A stretch of DNA of 64,000 nucleotides from Larix kaempferi (Eukaryota; Streptophyta; Pinopsida; Pinales; Pinaceae): the NCBI GenBank assembly GCA_027924585.1, contig BSBM01000299.1:31720501-31784500 (forward strand), written 5' to 3'. Under the pieces are notes generated by a model. It worked only from the letters and a program-made list of their open reading frames with translations, ran no database searches and was not told where the DNA came from. Within the stretch, counting starts at the first letter, position 1; each line of letters starts with the position of its first letter. Positions 57,133-64,000 of the stretch are shown piece after piece. A program made the translations under genes and the position numbers.

Positions 57133-58425
57133 GTGTCTGCAACTTGTTTGGAGCAAAATGGTCCAGTGGAAAGAAAGAGAGCATGAAGAGGATGATTTGT
57201 TGGTCGAAGATGACCAAGAGACCTTGACTGCATTGCGGGAATGTGGTTTGTTGAAATTCTTCAAGACCAAAGGTATATGTAAGCAGGCAAAACTTCTCAC
57301 CCACATTATTCAAATGTGGGACCTTGACATTCAAGATTTCCGAGTGGGAGAACACACCCTCGATATCGAACTCGAGGACAGTTATTTCCTCACGGGCCTC
57401 TCGAAAAGAGGAGCCCAGGTGAGTTTTACTAGGTTCACAGCCTCAGAGGCGAGCACTGATGCTCTAATTGCTCGTTATTGTCGTCAAGGTTCAGGGAAGA
57501 AAAGCGGCAAGGTGGTCATTAAGGACATTGTAGAACTTCCTTTAAAAACCATGTTGTTCACCATCACACGTGGAGCAGGGAGTACGGGTCCCCATCAGGC
57601 GTCCCGTACACAGATGAATCTTGCAGTGGATTGCATGGCAGAAACAGTGTTCAACTAGTGTGAGGCAGTATTGACCAACCTCAAAGAGCAAGTGAACAAG
57701 TGAAGGCTTGGAGAGAACTCTCAATTTGGGTATGGGAGCATCTTAGTCACCTTCTTCTTGGCGAGTGTGCCGTTGTTGCGCCCACAGCTGGCCATGCCCC
57801 CCCGTCCAGCCACCGAGCCATGGATGGCTCGATGGAGCGAGTACGTAGGACGACATTGAGGGCCGCAGCGTTTGGCTTTCAGTGAGGATTTCTTCTTGTG
57901 GCTTGAGGAACAGATTGTGATGATCGATGACTACCCCTATGCAGGGGTGGACTTCTGTGAGGACATAGACTTGGCACTGCCGGAAGATGAGGATTGGGAC
58001 AATTCAGGTATGACCTTCATAAATGATTTTTTTTTTTTGAATATATTATTTTTATTGTTTTTTAGAATGTGTAAAATACTTTAATATATATATGTGTGCA
58101 TATCGTAGATCGTGGACCACAGAGATCGGCAGGGTACTCGCCGTTACGCTGAGGTGGTGTTGATCACCGAGCCGCTCTGGACGAGGAAGAAGATGAGGAT
58201 GAGGTGGGAGGGGTCTAGGAGATAGAGAGGAACCTACAGGATTTAACCCACGGTGTCCCCGCTATGAGGATGGATGACATCCCTTTGCATCTCCAGTGGC
58301 ATACCATAGGTGTGCCTAGGCGTATTGGCTGACACCTCTGTAGGGTGGCTCGGGCTATACTGTGCTATCACCAGCAGCGTGAGGAATCTGAGGAGGAACA
58401 TGATAGATCTCTCAGATCTCCTTAG
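57133..58425 (+). pseudogene. Antisense spliced ORF of gypsy-E (plant mobile domain-like)
   Basis: Opposite in strand to gag-pol and between the extra RNase H and the 3' end. One frame runs 57134-58007 with stops at 57656 (TAG), 57698 (TGA) and about 57858 (TGA). Text: CLQLVWSKMVQWKERE, ALRECGLLKFFKTKG, LEDSYFLTGLSKRGAQ, NLAVDCMAETVF, FGYGSILVTFFLASVPLLRPQ, FFLWLEEQIVMIDDYPYAGVDF. An intron of 101 bp (58008-58108, CAG/GTATGA to ATCGTAG) joins it in frame to a second exon (58109-58425) ending RMDDIPLHLQWHTIGVPRR, CRVARAILCYHQQ and TAG. The text resembles proteins annotated in plants as plant mobile domain or transposase-like and found as antisense ORFs in some Tat-type elements; that likeness is from memory. 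About 400 codons excluding any upstream exon. Confidence 0.8.
58008..58108 (+). other. Intron of the antisense ORF
   Basis: GT at 58008... actually GTATGACC begins after CAG-G at 58007, and the acceptor is TATCGTAG ending at 58108. The intron is T-rich (a run of 13 T near 58028) as plant introns are. The exon frames match only if it is removed. Confidence 0.75.
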
Positions 58426-58634
58426 ATGGTAGCTTTTATCTTGTTGCGGCATGTATACGACATGTAGGCTTTGAGAGCCAAATTTTTGTATGGGACTAGG
58501 TCCCAAATTTTGTCTTTAAAACACAAACTTTATGTATTTGAAAAAACACTTTTATATATAGTGATATATATATAGACCTACTTTTATGACCTATTTATTT
58601 ACAATGACTTGTGTGTTTATTTTATGAAGTGTTT
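58426..58634. other. Spacer between antisense ORF and extra RNase H ORF
   Basis: About 210 bp, AT-rich (TATATATAGTGATATATATATAG near 58553). The two ORFs converge here, since one is on plus and the other on minus. Confidence 0.7.
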
Positions 58635-59048
58635 TTATGTATGGGCAAGATGCCAATCCAAAATGTAATTAGCTAATGAATCAGCTATACAATTGAATTC
58701 CCTTGGTATGTGTTGATATGAAATAAAATTAAAAGATCGTTCCAAGAGGGGTACCCTTTGAAATAAACGAAGTAGGATAGGATCGTGAACTGTGTAAACA
58801 CGATTCAAATGAGAAACCATGAGTTGGGAGTCTAAAAAGACTAATAGGGAGTCAATTCCAAGGGAAGCAACTTGCGTCATGAGTCCGATGACTGCATGGT
58901 ACTCTGCGATATTGTTGGTTTTAGGACCCAAACCATTGGCTCCTGAAGATAGCAACTCGCAAGTGGGAGAATAGATTACCCATGCTGCGGAAGCGAGGTT
59001 CCGAGTATGTCGGCTCGCACCGTCGTCGAATCCGAAGTAGGCAGACAT
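58635..59048 (-). CDS. gypsy-E extra RNase H (archaeal type), separate ORF after integrase
   Basis: A complete ORF of 137 codons, ATG to stop, in a different frame from integrase, whose last codons end near 59165. All four metal-binding residues are visible: Asp in YFGFDDGASRHTR (residues 6-9), Glu in NNIAEYHAVIGL (about 47-51), Asp in LLVFLDSQLMVSHL (about 71-74) and Asp in FNCIADSLANYIL (about 121-124). The domain fills the whole ORF. It is the only intact coding unit of gypsy-E, yet the neighbouring gag-pol has many stops, so it is probably not expressed. It would degrade RNA of RNA-DNA hybrids. The Tat clade is known to carry such a second RNase H; its place after integrase is unusual. 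Confidence 0.88.
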   Translation of the reverse strand: MSAYFGFDDGASRHTRNLASAAWVIYSPTCELLSSGANGLGPKTNNIAEYHAVIGLMTQVASLGIDSLLVFLDSQLMVSHLNRVYTVHDPILLRLFQRVPLLERSFNFISYQHIPREFNCIADSLANYILDWHLAHT

Positions 59049-60289
59049 CTGCGCATAAAATCACAAGTCAAGGTAAGAATGGATACATGAGGTCCATGTG
59101 TGCACACCAAAAAGATAAGTGAAAACAAGCTAGGTACATTATGTACAAAAAGTATCTCACACAGATAACCCTACATGTAGAAGCAATTGCGGTACAGCCC
59201 ATTGCGGGGCCGTTCCAATGGTGTGCCATCACAATCGACGAGTTCATAGGCTCCTTTCTCCAAGACACGTTTTACAACAAAGGGGTTGTACCACATAGAT
59301 TCTAGCTTTCATTTTCCAAGTTTATCATGCATTTGATCATATGTGAGTACAAGGTCACCTTCATTGAAAACCCGAGGTTGAACGGATTTGTCATACTGTG
59401 CTTTGACACATTTTTTATGAGCTTCGTTGGCTAAAGCAGCGTCGCGGCGGGTTTCATCTAGCTTGGCTAGGTATAGAAATTGTTCCTCTTCGGAAGTGGT
59501 GTGGGGAAGTAGCTCTATGGCTATATTAAGTGATGGAATTTCACATTCAATCGGTAAAATGGCTTCCAAGCCATACACCAGTTGGAATGGTGTAAACCCA
59601 GTAGCACTTTTTACTGAGATTCGGTATGCCCATAGTGCCAAAAGTAGAGCTGAGTGCCAGTTGGACTTGTGAGTACCCACAATGCGCTAAATCATTCGTT
59701 TCATAACTTTGTTAATGGCTTCAACTTGGCCATTAGCCTATGGGTAGTATGGGGTTGAGTTTTCATGGCGAAAACCCAACTTGGCACTCAGTTCCTCAAT
59801 CATATGGTTCCTGAAGTGGGAGCCATGATTGATCACAATGGATTGTGGGACACCAAATCCAGATATAATGTGATTGAATATGAATTGTGATGTTGTTTTT
59901 CCGTCCTCAGCATAAGTAGGCATCGCTTCAGCCCATTTTGTGAAATAGTCAACGGCTACTATGACATAGCTATGCCCCCCGGCTGAAGTGGGCTTACAAT
60001 GCATGAAATCTATGCCCCATTTGGAAAAGGGGCTGATGGCAATAACAGGATGGAGTGGAGCAGGATGCGAGCGTGTCTTATTATGAAAGAATTGACAGGG
60101 TGGACATTTCTTAACCGTTTCAATGCAGTCTTTGAAAATCGAGGGCCAGAAATATCCTGCTCATAGTATCTTCTGGGCCGTACCCATCTCAGAGAGATTA
60201 CCACCACATGCTCCAGCGTGGCAGTCATTAAGAACGCATTCCGCTTCATCTAAAGTCAAACAAGGTCGAAGAACAGTTTCGACACCATG
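59049..60289 (-). pseudogene. gypsy-E integrase
   Basis: Same frame as gag and RT. Zinc module: His in NDCHAGACGGN (the second His, usually in GGH, is Asn) and Cys pair in KKCPPCQ. Core: Asp in WGIDFMHCKP; second residue Asn in IVINHGSHFRN where S-D-H-G is usual; Glu in GQVEAINKVMK. C-terminal part: ALWAYRISVKSATGFTPFQLVYG, then GDLVLTYDQ and MWYNPFVVKRVLEKGAYEL. Stops near 60287, 60167, 59739, 59688 and 59306. The final stop of the frame is near 59165. Confidence 0.95.
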
Positions 60290-61060
60290 TCAATAAAGGG
60301 TATCATTGACTATGAGGTAGTACTTGGCGTGATGTCGGATGCATCGATGTTCATTGCGAGTGAGGTCGGGGTGGAAATGTTGGGTTTGGAGATATAATAA
60401 AATATCCCCGTACCATGGATCAGACGTGCTAATGAGGAACAACGATTCATCAGGAAGGGAATCGATGGGCTCGGATTGCTTGGTAGCACGGGGCAAGTTA
60501 CAAATCAACTCAACAAAGACCAAAGACTTCTTGGACTTGGCTTTGAAAAATTCCAAGTCAAACTCTTGTAGGATGACGATCCAACGAGAATATTTGCCCC
60601 CAAGCACTTGACGCGTGAGGATATAATACATTGGATTGAAATATGCTATAACAGTGGCCCGACGGAGTAGATTGTAATGATGGAATCTCTGGACAGCGAA
60701 AATTGTTGCCAGAGCCAGTTTTTCAACATGTGAATAATGAGTTTCGGAGTCGAGAAGACTCTTACTAAGATATTATACTACATGTTCTATGCCGTTATGG
60801 TCTTCCTGGACTAGCACCATACCGATGGTGGAAATTGAAGCTGCGAGATAAAGAATGTAATCCCGTGTGTAATTGGGGGCTTGAATCACAAGATCTTTAG
60901 TTAAGGCCGCCTTTAGATTATCAAAGGAATGTTGGGCTTCGTCATCCCAGATGAAGGGAGTGTTCTTCTTGAGAAGCCTCATATAGCCTTTTGTTATCTC
61001 GAAAAGATTACAAATGAAACGACGTAGAAAGTTTGCATGCCCTTGCAAACTTTGAAGTTC
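60290..61060 (-). pseudogene. gypsy-E native RNase H and linker
   Basis: NFLRRFICNLFEI marks the end of RT and the tether. RNase H text: YTRDYILYLAASISTIGMVLVQE, where the first Asp of the usual L-Y-x-A/D block is not seen, then YLSKSLLDSETHYSHVEKLALA (Glu present) after a stop near 60772, and LTRQVLGGKYSRWIVILQEFDLEF. Same frame as RT and integrase with only point stops. Confidence 0.9.
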
Positions 61061-61735
61061 TGGGATGTTCGTAGGGGAAGGCAGGCCTCAGATAGCTTCT
61101 ACCTTCGCAGGATCTAAGCAAATCCCGCTTTTGGAGATTATGAATCCCAAAAGTTTTCGGACTTCCACGCAAAAGACACACTTATGTGGATTCAAACGGA
61201 TATTGTAGCAACGACACCTTTCGAAAATGGCACCTAAGTGATCAGGATGGTCATCCCGGGTCTAAGAATGAGCGGGAAGATCATCAAGATATGGTTCTAC
61301 AATATGTTTGATATCGTGAAATGCATACGACATCGCCCTTTGGAAAGTTGCCCCGGCATTTTTAAGGCCAAAAGGTAACTTTCGATATGCAAAAATCCCC
61401 CAAGGGCAGATAAAGGTTGTTTTATGCTAGTCGGCTGGGAGGATATTGATTTGATTATAGCCAGAAAAGCCATCCATAAATGAAAAGATGACACTCCTGG
61501 AGCAGTTATCGATGATCTGGTCGATGAATGGAGTTGGGTAGTCTTCCTTTGGACAAGCTTTGTTCAAGTCGCGGTAATCGACACAGACTCTAATCATTCC
61601 CCGTTTCTTGGCTACGGGAAGGATGTTAGATACCCATTCTGTCAATTGGACAGGATAGATAAAACCAACATGCAAAATTCTTTCAACTTCTGCTTTAATA
61701 GTGGCTACCTTACGAGGATGGAAGGGTCGGAGTTT
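61061..61735 (-). pseudogene. gypsy-E reverse transcriptase
   Basis: KLRPFHPRKVATIKAEVERIL, then VSNILPVAKKRGMIRVCVDYRDLNKACPKEDYP, FSFMDGFSGYNQI, FAYRKLPFGLKNAGATFQRAM and catalytic YLDDLPAHS (about 61268-61295). Stops lie after PAD (about 61424), after PAHS (about 61263) and at 61733. Tat-type spelling (ACPKEDYPTPFIDQIID). Confidence 0.95.
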
Positions 61736-63046
61736 TTACCGAACAGGTTGGGTGCTAGGGAAGGTTGGAATTTCATGGACCAAAATCGAGTGATCTATTC
61801 CTGGCATTTCTTCATAACTCCAAGCAAAAACATCGCGGAAGGTTTTAAAGTAGGCAATGTAGAACTCCATTTCGAGGGGAGTGCATGTTTTTCCAATATG
61901 AATGTTTTCCATGATACCAGGATTCACTGAAATGTCTATGGGAGTGGTTTCCATAAGGTTAGCCAAGTTTCCTTCGGAAAATACATCATCGAGGGAAGTG
62001 GGAAACTTGGTTTGAACCAATCCAAGTGAAGGGTTGGATTTTGTATCGGGCTCAAGCATCTGAATAGTGGGGAATGAAGATCGATGATGAAAATCTCGCC
62101 ATGGTGGCTCATCACCGCACATAACCTCCATAATTGATTTGTCAGTGGGAAAAATCAAAGTGAGAGGATCGATAAGTGGTGGGGATGAATGAGTCTCAGA
62201 CGAGAGCTGTGCCATGATGTGATGGGTAGGACAATCAACCCAATCGGTGGCTGACTGGATCGCTTTGTATGATGTGAGGTTTCTATTCAAAGGAATGGAG
62301 TTTCCATAGTTTTCAATCTCAGCGGGACTCGGAACCACCCCTGAATCATTGGAAGGGGTGACATTTGATGAAATCATGTTGACTGGTTGAACATGCGGCC
62401 CCAGCTCTGGGAAAAATCCAGTAAGTGAGGAATCCTTCATAAGACCAATGCCAACGTCTTGGAACCGGTACTGAGGTTGATCCAATAACGGGACTGTGTT
62501 GGCGGAGTTCGGATGAGAATCTAGGATACAGTAATCAAGTTGATCTATGGTGACAATTTTCCCTTCATGAGGAAATTGCACAATCCGGAAGATAGTAGAT
62601 GCTATGGCGGTCATGGCGTAAAACCAGTTCCGACCAAGTAGAAGATTGTAATCCAATGGTGCATCCACGACTTCAATGTGTACGGATACTGTTTTGGCCC
62701 CCAGTTCAACACCGATTGCGAGAATGAGTCCATAAGGTTGAAAATCGTGTCCGTCAAATGCCCAAAGAGTGGTGGGAGATGTCGTGACTTTAGGTGAGCC
62801 TAAGGCTCTCCAACAATTCAAAGACATGATCGACATGGAGGGACCTTCATTTAAAACAGTGCGATGGATGCTATTTCCATGTATTTTTGTGTGAACTTGG
62901 AAGGCTAACTGGTGAGAAAGCCGAGGTTTGGCATACTCTAAGTTAAACAAAATAGTGTTTGAAGTATCTGGGTCCATTTCCCCTAGTGTTGAAAGTAAGG
63001 TTCTACGTTGTGTAGGGAAGTGTTGAAGAACCTCGAGAGTTGACAT
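61736..63046 (-). pseudogene. gypsy-E protease and long linker
   Basis: A 436-codon open stretch. Protease lies at about residues 50-145: the active site reads TVLNEGPSMSIMS, where Asn replaces the catalytic Asp (AAT for GAT), and the second half is DYNLLLGRNWFYAM. Then comes a linker of about 200 residues without domain, rich in Ser, Pro and Asp, and the RT lead-in FRDVFAWSYEEMPGID. Length and order agree with Tat-type Pol. With Asn at the active site it could not cleave the polyprotein. Confidence 0.92.
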
Positions 63047-63979
63047 GGCACAAGGTGCTTGAGCTAAATCCTCAACAATGTTGTAATTTTGGGCAGCTCA
63101 CGCATTGGGATTAAATGTCGCCTTTCGTATGGTGCCCTTGGGTGGGCATAGCACTGTGTTCATAAGCGGTCTCTCGATATGGAGATGGCCATTAGGGGGA
63201 GGGGTAGGAGTCAGATCTTCGATAGGAGATTTTCCTTTGGTTGTCTCTGACTGTTTGTTTGAACTTGGAGGGTTCTCATATGTCTTTGAACGAGTGGTTA
63301 TATGAATCTCCTCATTACTCGTCATCAGGATTTCACAATTTGTGGACGTCTCTCCACGAGTTGGGTTGCTCGAGTTTCCCCCTTGTGGGGTTTCTTAGGA
63401 AACCATCTTCTTTTGCTGCTGAGGGAAAGGGTCAGTTAACACTGTCGGGTGAGAGGATCCTTTAACAAATTTGTTGACTTCATCCTTGTAGGGATAGTCA
63501 TGCATGTAGTGATCATCTTAACAAATTAGGCAGGGAAACTTAGCCTTTCAACGTGGTTTCGGGTCATTGTGGGTGGGTTGTGGCTTGGGATTCTCCCGCT
63601 GGTTCTTCTTGGATTTACCACGATTGTTCTTCTTCTTTCCTCCGGATGGTTGTGACGTAGATTGAACTGCGTTCACTTCGGAGGAGATAGCAGGAGAAGT
63701 CGTGGCTTTTGGAGCAGCCTGAGATAGAGCGGGGGAAGTAGAAGCTTGTTGCCCCGTCGAGTTGGTGGTAGGCTGGGCCTTGAATGAACCGACAATACCA
63801 TCAATGGGGAGTTCAGTGGCGGGTTTCGTTGGATCACTGGTAATGCGGGCAGCATGGGGAAGAAGTTTGTGTAAATTGTCAGATTGGGTATATACCAAAT
63901 CCATGTACTGGGCTGCTAAGATGGCTTGTTCTTCTGTGACCGACCCACACATAGCGATATCCCTAGCTATGGGAGGCAA
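63047..63979 (-). pseudogene. gypsy-E gag C-terminal part
   Basis: In frame with protease. The first part (63979-63548) holds SVTEEQAILAAQYMDLVYTQ and LPHAARI, then a Pro/Ser/Lys-rich tail with GGKKKNNRGKSKKNQ. A zinc knuckle follows at about 63505-63545: Cys, Cys and His are visible, one codon between them is a stop, and the last Cys is Tyr. The part at 63098-63325 is a low-complexity linker. Gag continues right of the window. Confidence 0.88.
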
Positions 63980-64000
63980 GAATGACTTTGTGAACCAATC

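Larger units (their letters stand above)
54741..64000 (-). mobile_element. gypsy-E: Tat-like Ty3 element, 5' part outside the window
   Basis: Order on the minus strand: gag, protease, RT, RNase H, integrase, separate extra RNase H, then an opposite-strand ORF. Gag to integrase stay in one frame over 4.7 kb (63979-59309) with point stops and no frameshift seen. The left boundary is uncertain: either 54741 (if the 593-bp LTR belongs to gypsy-A, which then inserted into its 3' region) or 54148 (if that LTR is its own 3' LTR). Confidence 0.85.

Overview
The window is nuclear DNA of a higher plant, most likely a seed plant with a large genome (a gymnosperm would fit, but nothing here proves it). 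No host gene, rRNA, tRNA or CRISPR array was recognised. Nearly every base belongs to Ty1/copia or Ty3/gypsy LTR retrotransposons, inserted into one another and decayed by stop codons and small deletions. The plant assignment rests on tRNA-type primer sites (initiator-Met type, and the TGGCG(T/C)CGTTGCCGGGGA type of Tat/Athila elements), extra archaeal-type RNase H domains and very long LTRs.

Layout. The backbone is a minus-strand Ty3 element (called gypsy-A): LTR and primer site at 54128-54740, gag and protease at 51889-53790, reverse transcriptase (RT) and RNase H at 39062-40045 plus 51715-51888, and integrase at 38255-38746, 9733-9991 and 1-38, running off the left edge. Three insertions cut it, each with a 5-bp target-site duplication (TSD): (1) E1, 39-9727, a non-coding element whose LTRs (4.0 and 3.55 kb) are longer than its 2.1-kb interior, TSD ATAAC; (2) E3, 9992-38249, a non-coding LTR-type element, TSD CTTAG; (3) E7, 40046-51709, a complete plus-strand Tat-like Ty3 element with 2.58-kb LTRs, TSD CGGGG. 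Inside E3 sit E4 (11756-15942, probably a 4.2-kb solo LTR, TSD GATTA) and E5 (16482-36175), a tandem copia dimer LTR-interior-LTR-interior-LTR inserted a few bases into the E3 3' LTR. Inside the first E5 interior sits E6 (19093-25186), an almost complete minus-strand copia element. From 54741 to the right edge lies a second minus-strand Ty3 element (gypsy-E), with gag-pol in one frame, a separate RNase H ORF after integrase, and a spliced ORF on the opposite strand in its 3' region.

How it works together. These are copies of self-replicating elements (gag capsid, protease, integrase, RT-RNase H) and of non-autonomous partners (E1, E3, E5) that would need proteins in trans. All coding copies carry stops or frameshifts, so none looks active; E6 is the best preserved. 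Insertion order follows from nesting: gypsy-A, then E1/E3/E7, then E4/E5, then E6.

Most interesting points: the intron-containing antisense ORF of gypsy-E (57133-58425); a 119-codon frame of equal length in both LTRs of E7; two different placements of the extra RNase H (between protease and RT in E7, after integrase in gypsy-E); the three-LTR copia dimer; and the giant-LTR non-coding element E1.
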